Shown here: positions 55,795-64,000 of the stretch, one piece after another | Numbering within the stretch: the first letter of the stretch is position 1 | Layout: each line of letters begins with the position of its first letter | NCBI GenBank assembly: GCA_963781785.1 | Contig: CAWAHD010000003.1 | Location: 62,001 to 126,000, forward strand | Direction: 5' to 3' | Length of the DNA stretch: 64,000 nt | DNA from: CAWAHD01 sp963781785 | GTDB taxonomy: Bacteria; Planctomycetota; Planctomycetia; Isosphaerales; Isosphaeraceae | Translations under genes and position numbers: made by a program | Notes under the pieces: generated by a model | Told to the model about the DNA's origin: nothing | Databases searched by the model: none | What the model saw: only the letters and a program-made list of their open reading frames with translations

Positions 55795-56465
55795 TCCCTA
55801 GAATAACTTGAGCCGCGCGTTGACCCGCTACATAGCCGTCCGGCCTTTGTATAGCCGTTCGAATTTCTTGGTCGCTCGTGGCAGAGATGGAAATCGACGA
55901 AGATCAGTTTCACGCGGAACCCACACTGTCTTGCCGTACAACTTGCCCGCGTTGCAGATCTCCGACATCGGGCAACTCCAGCCCTCGTGTTTGGCCGGAC
56001 AGCGGTACTTCAACGTCTCCCGCTCCGGTTCATAGCCGATGTAAGCCATCTTGTGCCGCGTAGAAACATCAATCAATTTATCATAGTAACATATATTACA
56101 TGCTTTGTCATACACGATGTTCAAGGAGCCGTCGTGGCCTGGGAGCAACCGTTCTGGTTCGCCGTCCCACGGTGACCGCATCTGAATAACCAGCGTGATG
56201 CCCCTGTCAGTGAACAGTTCGTGGACTGCTTTGCTGTCAGCCTTGTGCCCACTACTCGGTTGTAGCAATCCCTCATCAATCTCGTTTTGGGCGGTCTCAA
56301 CTGGCTTGTGCCGGGCCGACAGCTCCGTGGCATCGCCGGCGGTGTTCGTTCCCAAGTCCGCAACGGCGAGGCCAAGCCGCCAGACCAATGCATTAAAAAC
56401 GTCCTTGGTGAACAACAAGATCCACGATGATTACTACGCAACAAATCCCCGAGGCATGATCGCAC
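55795..56465 (-). pseudogene. DDE transposase remnant (DDE_Tnp_1 type)
   Basis: Reads ALVWRLGLAVADLGTNTAGD, VHELFTDRGITLVIQMRSPW, LKYRCPAKHEGWSCPMSEIC, PSLPRATKKFERLYKGRTAM, then an in-frame TAG and RVNARLKLF. This is the middle part of a Cys-containing DDE transposase, lacking both the N-terminal core and the C-terminus. At the 5' side homology passes into another frame near 56420. Confidence 0.7.
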
Positions 56466-56796
56466 TGGTCGAAAAATCGAGGAGAATCTCCTCCTCGGCG
56501 ATGCAAACGCAGCAAATCCCAGTGCTCCCTAGGGGAAACACCGACGGCGAGCGCTCCGCACGCACGAAGTATCAATGACTTGCGTGCGCCGCAAGCGGCT
56601 CCCACTAACATGGTTGCCCTTGTCATGAAACGTCTTGCCGGATTTAATGTGCAGGGAAAGGCCCTTTAAATTTACCGGGACCAGGTTGATTCGGTACCAC
56701 GGACCATTCGATGTCGTCTATCTATCCGTCATTTGGGTCGAGTGTGATTTCAGATGGTGCCAGGGTTAGATCGAGGTCTCGTCGGAGCTTTTCCCT
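56466..56796. promoter_or_regulatory. Upstream region of guaB
   Basis: 330 bases without a recognisable gene. It presumably holds the guaB promoter and leader. No purine riboswitch or other clear regulatory structure was recognised. Confidence 0.4.
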
Positions 56797-58311
56797 ATGC
56801 ACGATCGCATTGCCTACCAAGGTATTACCTTCGATGATGTCCTGCTCGAGCCTGGGTATTCCGAGCTTCTCCCACATCAGGTCGATACCCGGTCACAATT
56901 GACAGGGCGGATCGGGCTGAACATTCCAATCCTGTCCTCGCCCATGGACACAGTCACTGAGGCGGAACTCGCAATTGCACTGGCCCAAGAAGGTGGCCTT
57001 GGAGTCATCCACAAAAACATATCGATTGAGGAGCAAACCCGCGAGGTCGACAAGGTTAAGCGATCGGAAAACGGGATCATCGTCGACCCTATCACCCTGC
57101 CGCCGGATGCTACGGTGGGTAAAGCCCTTCAGATCATGAGGGGACACAATATCTCCGGGGTCCCCATTACAGTGAGCGGCTACCTCCGTGGAATTCTCAC
57201 TCGCCGCGACCTGCGATTCCTCGAGTCAAACGACCTGCGAATCGAGGAGGTGATGACGAAGGACAAACTGGTCACTGCACCGGCCGACACGAGTCTCGAG
57301 GAAGCTGATCGGATTTTGACGAAGAATAAGGTCGAGAAACTTTTGCTGGTTGACGATGAATATCGACTGAAAGGGTTGATCACGATCAAAGACATCGACA
57401 AACTACACCGTTATCCTAATGCGTGCAAGGATACCCGAGGGCGACTGCGCGTTGGCGCTGCAGTTGGAGTGCACGATTACGAGCGGATAAAATCGTTGCT
57501 GAATGCCGGCGTGGACGTGCTGCTGGTTGATTCAGCACATGGACATACGAAAAACGTAGTTGAGACCGTGCGGCGGATCAAGCACACGCATGATATTCAG
57601 GTTGTGGCCGGTAATGTGGCCACTGGCGAGGGAGCTTGCGCCTTGGTCGAAGCGGGTGCCGACGCGATCAAGGTCGGGATCGGGCCAGGTTCAATTTGCA
57701 CGACGCGCGTGGTTTCGGGGGTGGGCGTCCCTCAGATTACGGCGATTCATCAATCAGCCAAGGCGGTGTCCGGCAAGGTTCCGATCATCGCTGACGGCGG
57801 TATTCGCTACTCAGGCGATATCACCAAGGCGATCGCTGCCGGCGCTCATGCCGTGATGATCGGAGGACTCTTCGCCGGGTTGGCCGAGAGTCCCGGTGAC
57901 ACCATCATCTACCGTGGCCGCAGCTTCAAGACTTATCGCGGAATGGGGTCGATAGGAGCGATGGCCAAAGGGTCTCACGAGCGTTATCGCCAGGAGCCCA
58001 GCTCGCGGCTTCAAGACCAAGATAACAAGACAACTCCAAATCAAAAGCTCGTGCCCGAAGGAGTTGAGGGACGCGTTCCCTACAAGGGACCGCTGGCTGA
58101 GTACGTTTTTCAACTCGTCGGTGGTTTGCGGGCAGGTATGGGCTACTGCGGTGCCCGCACCATCGAAGAGCTGCGCACCAAGACTCGGTTTATTCAGGTG
58201 ACCACCGCCGCAGTCCTTGAGAGCCATCCGCACGATGTCGTCATTACTCAGGAGGCTCCCAACTACTCCAGCTTCAGTGGCGAAAACGACTTGGGCCGCG
58301 GGCCGGTCTGA
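56797..58311 (+). CDS. guaB: IMP dehydrogenase
   Basis: 504 residues, full length. It oxidises IMP to XMP with NAD, the first committed step to guanine nucleotides. The catalytic barrel starts YQGITFDDVLLEPGYSELLP and ILSSPMDTVTEAELAIALAQ. Two CBS domains are inserted at about 95-205 (GHNISGVPITV, VEKLLLVDDEYRLKGLITIK). The barrel resumes with LVDSAHGH and AGNVATGEGA, the catalytic-Cys loop GIGPGSICTTR (Cys301), IIADGGIRYSGDI, and the flap region with YRGMGSIGAM and LVPEGVEGRVPYKGPL. Intact and on the plus strand, apparently single. Confidence 0.98.
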   Translation: MHDRIAYQGITFDDVLLEPGYSELLPHQVDTRSQLTGRIGLNIPILSSPMDTVTEAELAIALAQEGGLGVIHKNISIEEQTREVDKVKRSENGIIVDPITLPPDATVGKALQIMRGHNISGVPITVSGYLRGILTRRDLRFLESNDLRIEEVMTKDKLVTAPADTSLEEADRILTKNKVEKLLLVDDEYRLKGLITIKDIDKLHRYPNACKDTRGRLRVGAAVGVHDYERIKSLLNAGVDVLLVDSAHGHTKNVVETVRRIKHTHDIQVVAGNVATGEGACALVEAGADAIKVGIGPGSICTTRVVSGVGVPQITAIHQSAKAVSGKVPIIADGGIRYSGDITKAIAAGAHAVMIGGLFAGLAESPGDTIIYRGRSFKTYRGMGSIGAMAKGSHERYRQEPSSRLQDQDNKTTPNQKLVPEGVEGRVPYKGPLAEYVFQLVGGLRAGMGYCGARTIEELRTKTRFIQVTTAAVLESHPHDVVITQEAPNYSSFSGENDLGRGPV

Positions 58312-58691
58312 GGTTTCTTCGGAGAAGGGGACTATCAAAAAGAGAATGGTGGCCACCGGTGGTCCCGATGAAAGAGGCGACGGGCTTAGTCCGGAAAAAG
58401 CTAAAGATCGCTGTTGCCTTCCATGGGAATGTATGCTGCAATTCTGACAAGTACGGGGTTCAATAGGTTGCTACATTCCGGCGTTATAGCAGTTTCCGGG
58501 GGAGGAGTATCCGTCCAAATTGCGCTGCAAGCAGCAATCGGCATGGTGTGAGTATTGCCCTCCCAAATCCAATCTCAATTTCCCAAATTCTTGACAAAGG
58601 CCTATCTTCTCACTCGCAGTCTGTCGTGTAGCAACTCGTTTCCTCGAACTGCCATTTCAAGGCAAGTCCCAGTCAAGCAAGGAGGCGTGGC
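58312..58691. other. Intergenic between guaB and the secreted-protein gene
   Basis: No gene recognised. A TTGACA at 58592-58597 could be a -35 element for the downstream gene, but no good -10 box follows at the right spacing. Confidence 0.4.
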
Positions 58692-59663
58692 TTGCGTCGT
58701 ACAACGTCGGCATTAACCACGACGATCCTTGGGGTCGCCGTAACGGCCCCATCGGTCTGGGCACAGCAGTTAACTCCCGCCGGCAATAACCCGGAGGGCA
58801 AGTCCACACAGTCCGAGACCGCCACAGCCGAATCAACATTGGTTTATGGGCTAACGACCTATCGTGGTGCTCGATACCTACTGCGTAACGGTCTCGATTA
58901 CCTTGGCTATCAGCAATATGAGCGATCACTCAAATTCCTCCGCGAGGCGGAGAACCGCAAGAAGGAACTCAATGACGCCGAGAGGCTTGCGCTCAAACAG
59001 GGAATCGAGCGTGCCCAGCGTGGTTTGCGCGAAGCAGCCGATGCTCAATCCCCCTACGCCCTAAGCGAACGATCGTCGCATCGAAGTGGCTTTAGCCCGG
59101 CCAAGCACGAGACTCAGGTTGCGGCAGGCACAAATCGGCGCTCTCAACCGGATCGGAAAACTGAGACAAACCGAAGGGTGCAATTCAATCTACTGGCAAG
59201 CGAGGGAGAAGACCAAGCAGAACCTATTCGTCTCGCCAGCGGCGAGACATCCGGCGACTCCATTTCTGAGAACTCAATCAGCCCTCAATCTGCACAGTCT
59301 ATTCAGACCGAGCTTGATCAGCCAAGGTCCTTTCCCGAGATTCCTAAACTCCCTACGACTGCACAGCTACCTAACCTTACCGAAGTCAAACCTTCACTCA
59401 AGCAACGTGCGGGAATAGTTGATTCGAAGAAGACATTGAACGCCATGGCCAAGGCTGACAACGGGGCACACGTAGTCGCGGTGCCGTCGCCGAGTTCTAC
59501 AGGTGCCGAGATCACTGAATCTAATACACTCCAACTGCCCGAAACCGGAACAATCGTGCCACCAGTTCCCTCTGATTCTGCGCCGGGTGCACGTATGGCA
59601 TCGACTGGGTGCCCTGCTCCGCAGACAACCCAGGCGCAACATTGGATAGGGTTATCCCGTTGA
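58692..59663 (+). CDS. Planctomycete secreted low-complexity protein, N-terminal frame
   Basis: 323 residues. The start (MRRTTSALTTTILGVAVTAP, then SVWAQQ) is a Sec signal peptide with cleavage likely after AWA-type VWA. A helical repeat-like segment follows (YLLRNGLDYLGYQQYERSLK, EAENRKKELNDAERLALKQG), resembling a TPR pair. The rest is Ser/Thr/Pro-rich and probably disordered. GCAAGGAGG precedes the start. It overlaps the next frame (59609-61321) by about 55 bases, and the two probably form one gene broken by a -1 frame change. Confidence 0.7.
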   Translation: MRRTTSALTTTILGVAVTAPSVWAQQLTPAGNNPEGKSTQSETATAESTLVYGLTTYRGARYLLRNGLDYLGYQQYERSLKFLREAENRKKELNDAERLALKQGIERAQRGLREAADAQSPYALSERSSHRSGFSPAKHETQVAAGTNRRSQPDRKTETNRRVQFNLLASEGEDQAEPIRLASGETSGDSISENSISPQSAQSIQTELDQPRSFPEIPKLPTTAQLPNLTEVKPSLKQRAGIVDSKKTLNAMAKADNGAHVVAVPSPSSTGAEITESNTLQLPETGTIVPPVPSDSAPGARMASTGCPAPQTTQAQHWIGLSR

Positions 59664-61321
59664 GCTCGGTGAGCCAGCAGTCCCAAGCTCGCCCAAATCC
59701 TGTTATAATCAACCTGGAAAAGACCCCCTCGGCTGTGTTGACCCGTGCCAACGGAGAGCCAACAGGTCCGGATATCTTGGCTCACCAAGAGGCAACGGTT
59801 GCAGAACTGTCGTCGGGGCGTAGTCCCACGTCAGATAGCCCAACTGCAACAACCGCCGCAGCGAGACCCGGGCCGAGTTCATCCGCGAATAGCGATGAGC
59901 TTCCACCGCTACCTGACGACATTGCCCGTCCGGCCGTTTCCAACTCCGAGTTGGACACCACATCAGCACTTCCTGCCACATCGAACAGTTCAGTCCAATC
60001 ACCGGGAGCCTTCGAAGCCGAATCACGCATCACGGACGAAACAACTGCCACATCGAACAGTCCAGTCCGATCACCGAAAGATGGTGCTGAGCTTCCACCC
60101 CTGCCTGCTGATATCGCTCATCCAACGTTGCCCAAATTTACACCTGACGCTCCAGGTACGGTAATTGCGACACCTTCTCAGGTCTTGGTCTTGCCCAATC
60201 TCGCACCGGATGCCTCTCGAACATCAACGGCCGCGGTGAATCCCGCGGTAACTTCATCAGACGATGCCAGCAGTTCGGCACCATCTAATACCGAAGAAGA
60301 CACTCTACCGTCGCGTCCCAGCGGGAATGAGCGTTTATCCTTCCCGTTCTCGGCGCCTAGATCAAGTCACCGTGTTGACCGCGACCCTACCAACGCACCT
60401 CTCAACAAACCTACCCGAGAACCGACCATTTCGGGTTCTGATTCCGCTGATGCAGACAGCTCGAAATCCGCACCGCCTGAAGTCAAACTGTCCGCGCTTG
60501 CGGAGCGAGGTGCTGCCGTCACAGCAGCACCGACCAATCCGCTCGACGCGGCCACAAACCCTCATTTCACAGCCGTACCGGGTAGCCCCTTGGGACCTGA
60601 CAACGGCCACGGAACTGATTTGCGTGCGTCTTCGATTCCACCCGCGATCGAGGATCAAGGGTCAACCGGACCGACGTCGAACTCGTTCTCTTCCGATCGT
60701 CCCAGTTCTCACTCGATACTCGGTCCTGATCTGGAACGCGAGGTGGAAAGAATCGCCCGCAATCAAGAAGCGGAATCGCGGAGCCTCAGCAAGAACGAGC
60801 GACAACCTGGAGGCGCTCTCATTGACACAACCGCGTCAGATCCCCGGACTCAATTCCAACTCGATACGAGTCGTGCACCGAGCCCGGCTGAGGCCCGGCC
60901 TATAAGAGCCATTCCGGTGCCAGAGGATTGGGTTCCGCTGGCCCCTCGCAACTGGTCTGCACAGCGAAAGTACTGGGCTGCTGCAGCCACTTGTCACCTG
61001 CCACTGTATTTCCAAGATCCGGTTCTGGAACGCTACGGCCACAGTGTCGAGCAATTTGTCGGACCGCTTGGGCGGTACTTGACATATCCAGTCGACGACC
61101 CGATGCAGTCCACGCAGCGCAATCAGATTCTCCAGCCTTTTTTCTCAGCCGGCTTGTTTGGCCTTCAGATCGCTGCGTGGCCCTATAACCTGATCATGGA
61201 CCCTCCCTGGGAAGCTCAGTACGACTTAGGCTATTACCGGCCAGGCGACAACATCCCGATCGATACATATTGGCTACCCCTGCATGGCTACGGCCCGCCA
61301 TTACATGGGAGTCGGTATTGA
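59609..61321 (+). CDS. Planctomycete secreted low-complexity protein, C-terminal frame
   Basis: 570 residues from a GTG without a clear ribosome binding site; the frame opens at about 59576. Mostly Ser/Pro/Thr/Ala-rich with a repeated unit (ELPPLPDDIARP and ELPPLPADIAHP; ATSNSSVQSPG and ATSNSPVRSPK). The C-terminal 120 residues are a folded domain: CHLPLYFQDPVLERYGHSVE, FFSAGLFGLQIAAWPYNL, YDLGYYRPGDNIP. I know similar domains from planctomycete hypothetical proteins. It is probably the rest of the 58692 gene, giving an exported protein of about 870 residues; function unknown. Confidence 0.68.
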   Translation: MPCSADNPGATLDRVIPLSSVSQQSQARPNPVIINLEKTPSAVLTRANGEPTGPDILAHQEATVAELSSGRSPTSDSPTATTAAARPGPSSSANSDELPPLPDDIARPAVSNSELDTTSALPATSNSSVQSPGAFEAESRITDETTATSNSPVRSPKDGAELPPLPADIAHPTLPKFTPDAPGTVIATPSQVLVLPNLAPDASRTSTAAVNPAVTSSDDASSSAPSNTEEDTLPSRPSGNERLSFPFSAPRSSHRVDRDPTNAPLNKPTREPTISGSDSADADSSKSAPPEVKLSALAERGAAVTAAPTNPLDAATNPHFTAVPGSPLGPDNGHGTDLRASSIPPAIEDQGSTGPTSNSFSSDRPSSHSILGPDLEREVERIARNQEAESRSLSKNERQPGGALIDTTASDPRTQFQLDTSRAPSPAEARPIRAIPVPEDWVPLAPRNWSAQRKYWAAAATCHLPLYFQDPVLERYGHSVEQFVGPLGRYLTYPVDDPMQSTQRNQILQPFFSAGLFGLQIAAWPYNLIMDPPWEAQYDLGYYRPGDNIPIDTYWLPLHGYGPPLHGSRY

Positions 61322-61605
61322 GCCGAACATGTGTGTGCTTAGATAGTTGTCTTGCGCAGGGTTTGGGGGAATCGTGACGTGAGAGCACACCTTGGGCAAC
61401 CAATGGATCAGCTCGTGACAGCCAAGGTGTTACCATCAAGGCCCCGAGGAGTTGGGACCGATAGGAAAGCGCAGCGACGTGCCAATGTCTGAACACCATG
61501 ATACGGTGCTGAGTTTTTTGCGTTGAGAAGAACCGGGGGCAGTTATCGCTCGACGGCATGGCCTTCCAGAAGCAATTCTTTATCGCTGGCAGGATAACTT
61601 CCTGG
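61322..61605. other. Intergenic, no gene seen
   Basis: About 280 bases with no recognisable gene. The segment CGGTGCTGAGTTTT near 61504 also occurs near 53990, upstream of the 54103 gene; its meaning is unclear. Confidence 0.35.
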
Positions 61606-61860
61606 CTATTGGCGAAGCCGCCTCAGCGCGCGGCAGACTGGATGGAGTAAGCGTCCCCCGAGCACCAGATTGCCAAACTGGAGCGGGTGATCATAAGCTC
61701 GACCAGCTTTGCCACACGTAGAGCAGACCGGGCGATTGTTCTTTCGAGGCCGTACCCGCACGACCAAGGCAGGACCGTCGTCTTGTTCCTCCACGCGTGC
61801 GCCGCGGTAGACAAGCGACTTGAACTTCTCCACCCGACTGAGGATTGTTTGGATACGCAT
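61606..61860 (-). pseudogene. ISL3-family transposase, N-terminal fragment
   Basis: ATG at 61860: MRIQTILSRVEKFKSLVYRG, ARVEEQDDGPALVVRVRPRK, PVCSTCGKAGRAYDH. This is the ISL3 N-terminus with the first CxxC of its zinc ribbon. Homology stops after about 65 residues; the catalytic domain is missing. Confidence 0.75.
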
Positions 61861-62320
61861 TCCGAGGCACTCCCCGGTTTTGATGAAGCGTGGTAACTCC
61901 ATCTTGGCCGAGGGTGTTTCAGGATGCGCTATTCTTCTCGAAGGCGAATCGTTTCCAGTTTTGGTGCTGCCAGACCACGACGATAAGCCTCGCGTTGAGA
62001 CCGATTCACCACGTTTTGTTGAAGCGCGAACGCATATTGCCTCCTTTTGAGCCGGAGCCGAGCCTGGCAAATGGATCCACAGATTCTGCGGAAGACTCAA
62101 CATCTCGAAGTACATTCCATGCTCGTCTGAATAGCACGGAATGGGTTATGACCGTCGTGCATATCTCAGGCTAAAGAGCTCGGCGATTTGCTCGAGCTTG
62201 GGCTTTCGGCTGATTCCGCAAGGCTTGCTTTCGCATCAAGATAGAACGCAGTACTGCCCGAGCAGTCAGATATCGTCGACTCAATCAGGTACGGCTCACG
62301 ATCCAACGAGCCCCTTTCGT
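61861..62320. other. Stretch between ISL3 remnant and hemA, no gene
   Basis: The first 40 bases (GGCACTCCCCGGTTTTGATG at 61864-61883) could be the ISL3 left end. Beyond that I see no gene or RNA. Confidence 0.35.
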
Positions 62321-63628
62321 TCAGATCTTCTTGAACGAGCTTTGTGACCGGTCTGCTAGTCCAAAGATGTGGCGTATAAAGTCCAGCACACGATGAGGAT
62401 GGTCAAGCTGAGGCTGGGTCACAGCCGATCGAACTGCCACTCTCGGGTGATGGAGAAACTGGTTTTGCAGGCGTACGGCCATATGAGCAATTGCTTTGCG
62501 ATCCGCCTCGGTCAGATCCGGCCTGGTCGAGAAAAGTGCGCTGAGCTCGCGCTGGCGGATTTTGTCGGCATGATTCCCGAGCTGCTGGAGCAACAGTCCG
62601 GCATCGCGCTGGTGGCGTAGTTGGGCGTAGCAGGAAGTTGTTTCACGTTCAATAATCACAAGGGCTGGGTTGATCCCCTTTTGCCGCTCGACTCGATTCT
62701 GCTCAGCCTGAGCCCGCAGGTCATCAACGTGGTAAAGCGTGACCTGGTCAAGGTCGCCAATACGCGGGTCAAAGTCGCGAGGGATGGCAATGTCCAGGAT
62801 CAAGGAAAGGCGATTTCGGCGCGCGCGTTGAACACGGACATACTGCTCGAGCGTGACGATTGGCTCGGCAGCAGCGGTGGTACTAATAATAAGGTCGGCG
62901 TCGATTAATGCTTGGCCAAGCCGTTCGAAGGGGACAGCACGCGCATTCCAACGAGCCGCTGCTGCAACGGCGCGATCTGCATCGCGATTGGTGATCAGGA
63001 TCTCGCCCGGGTTCAATCCCTTCAGATGCTGGAGAGTGAGCTCGCCCATCTTGCCGGCGCCGATGACCAGCACTGTCTTATTAGCGAACGAATCGAAAAC
63101 CTCCCTAGCCAGATCCACCGCCACGCTCGCAATGGAAAGCTTGCCCTGATCCATGCCGGTCCGCTGCCGGACAAGCTTGCCGACTCGTAGCGCGGTTTGG
63201 AACACAGTGTGGAATATGGGGCCGACGGTATTCCGCTCAACAGCGGCGAGGTACGCATCGCGGACTTGGCCGAGGATTTGCCCTTCCCCGAGAACCAAAC
63301 TTTCAAGACTAGCCGCCACCCGGAAGAGATGGCCAATGACCATTTCGTCATGGTAGCTGACCAGATGCTTGGAGAAAAGCTCGGACTTGACACCGTGCAG
63401 CTCGACGAGCGTGTTAGTCAAGGTATCGGTGTCCGGTACCTGTTCCGAGCTGCCCGCGACATAGAGCTCGACCCGATTACAGGTGGAAAGAACCACGAGC
63501 TCGGTGCCGGGGAAAGCCTGCGCCAGAATGTCAATCCCAACGGCATACTGGGGTCCATCGAAGGCGAGTGCCTCGCGGGCGAAAGCTGGCGCAGAGCGGT
63601 GGTCGACCCCCAGAGCCAGCAGTTTCAC
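62321..63628 (-). CDS. hemA: Glutamyl-tRNA reductase
   Basis: 435 residues from a GTG at 63628. It makes glutamate-1-semialdehyde from Glu-tRNA for tetrapyrrole synthesis. The N-terminus KLLALGVDHRSAP, the catalytic LSTCNRVELY (Cys50), SLVLGEGQILGQVRDAY, the NADPH-binding TVLVIGAGKMGELTLQHL, LILDIAIPRDFDP and the C-terminal dimerisation helices are all present. I prefer the GTG because GAGGAT lies about 9 bases upstream and it overlaps the ccsA stop (GTGA); the open frame extends upstream but that part is ccsA in another frame. The coupling suggests co-expression with ccsA. Confidence 0.95.
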   Translation of the reverse strand: MKLLALGVDHRSAPAFAREALAFDGPQYAVGIDILAQAFPGTELVVLSTCNRVELYVAGSSEQVPDTDTLTNTLVELHGVKSELFSKHLVSYHDEMVIGHLFRVAASLESLVLGEGQILGQVRDAYLAAVERNTVGPIFHTVFQTALRVGKLVRQRTGMDQGKLSIASVAVDLAREVFDSFANKTVLVIGAGKMGELTLQHLKGLNPGEILITNRDADRAVAAAARWNARAVPFERLGQALIDADLIISTTAAAEPIVTLEQYVRVQRARRNRLSLILDIAIPRDFDPRIGDLDQVTLYHVDDLRAQAEQNRVERQKGINPALVIIERETTSCYAQLRHQRDAGLLLQQLGNHADKIRQRELSALFSTRPDLTEADRKAIAHMAVRLQNQFLHHPRVAVRSAVTQPQLDHPHRVLDFIRHIFGLADRSQSSFKKI

Positions 63629-64000
63629 GGCATTTTCATCCTCTTGGAGGTCGCAGTCACGGATGCACCATGAGCCGTGGGTAACCGCAAGGCTTCGATG
63701 CCGACCCAGGTGAAGACCAGGAAGGCAAAGGCCACAATCGTTAGAACCATCACATTTCGACCCCGCATGGCTGGCCGAAACCTTGCGTGGAGCAGGACCC
63801 CAAAGACCAGCCACATCAAAAGGGCGCTCAGGACTTTGGGGTCGGTCCAGCGTAGTGTGTGCGCTGTTGCAACTCCCGTCGCAGTGCCAGGAACCGCGAG
63901 ACTCAAGACCACGCCGATCAAAAGCCCGAACGTCAGAAGGGGGAAAGCGACCGTAATGGCTCCTCGGTTGATCCGCTCGGACTGTTCCAGGCTGGGCAGC
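63625..64000 (-). CDS. ccsA: Cytochrome c assembly protein CcsA-like (5' end beyond window)
   Basis: The C-terminal 124 codons of a multi-spanning membrane protein: SLEQSERINRGAITVAFPLL, TFGLLIGVVLSLAVPG, WTDPKVLSALLMWLVFGVLL and VLTIVAFAFLVFTWVGIEAL. The WTDPK segment and the following helices fit CcsA/HemX-type proteins, which handle haem for cytochrome c maturation and often sit upstream of hemA. Its TGA overlaps the hemA GTG. The beginning lies outside the window. Confidence 0.85.
   Translation of the reverse strand, partial: LPSLEQSERINRGAITVAFPLLTFGLLIGVVLSLAVPGTATGVATAHTLRWTDPKVLSALLMWLVFGVLLHARFRPAMRGRNVMVLTIVAFAFLVFTWVGIEALRLPTAHGASVTATSKRMKMP

Noticed and set aside
61502..61516. 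Shared CGGTGCTGAGTTTT with 53990 as an end of the unknown 535-aa-protein element
   Set aside because: Only 14 bases match and the other copy at 16379 ends differently; chance or an unrelated repeat cannot be excluded.

Overview
The window looks like a Planctomycetota chromosome. The evidence is the order dnaN - DUF721/dciA - gyrB, a large low-complexity secreted protein whose C-terminal domain I recognise only from planctomycetes, a moderately high GC content, and a very heavy load of insertion sequences (IS) of types common in that phylum. This assignment rests on gene content, not on a database search.

Layout. Positions 1-3914 (minus strand) carry dnaN, dciA and gyrB (cut by the window edge). 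They are followed by a non-coding stretch with one perfect DnaA box (4414-4422), but dnaA is not next to dnaN. Positions 4546-7665 are IS debris: an ISKra4 element, an IS3-like remnant fused to a primase-type zinc finger, and a broken IS630. A family-39 glycosyltransferase (7747-9444) and surE (12528-13289) are ordinary genes stranded between mobile elements. From about 13480 to 44016 the sequence is almost entirely nested IS and transposon DNA. It then yields to a diguanylate cyclase (45921-47012), another IS pile-up (47130-53728), an unclassified mobile-element protein (54103-55644) and a DDE remnant. The right end is ordinary chromosome: guaB, a split planctomycete surface/secreted protein, hemA and the 3' part of ccsA.

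The most interesting unit is a 4.7 kb transposon at 22275-26969. It has imperfect terminal inverted repeats with iterated GATAATCGA-type sub-repeats. On the minus strand it carries a DUF6431-like zinc/HTH protein, a Mu/TnsB-like D,D35E transposase (N-terminus frameshifted), an ExeA/TnsC-like AAA+ ATPase, a RepA-like (AAA_25) helicase-type ATPase and a stand-alone CHC2 primase zinc finger. This joins a TnsB/TnsC-like transposition core to helicase- and primase-like genes. A second end of the same family lies at 41914-42009. Homologous zinc-finger remnants lie at 6481-6875 and 20157-20350.

A second poorly described theme is a protein family of about 535-540 aa (14665-16269 and 54103-55644). Copy 1 sits precisely inside an IS3 transposase gene, so its locus has behaved as a mobile element. 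Other structures worth noting: a run of IS630, IS1380 and IS701 elements stacked at one CTAG site; two nearly identical IS1380 copies, one of which separates the diguanylate cyclase start codon from its likely ribosome binding site; two copies of a 2.48 kb unclassified DDE element whose stop codon is completed by the target site and whose ribosome binding site is buried in an inverted repeat; and an IS66 element interrupted by three other elements.
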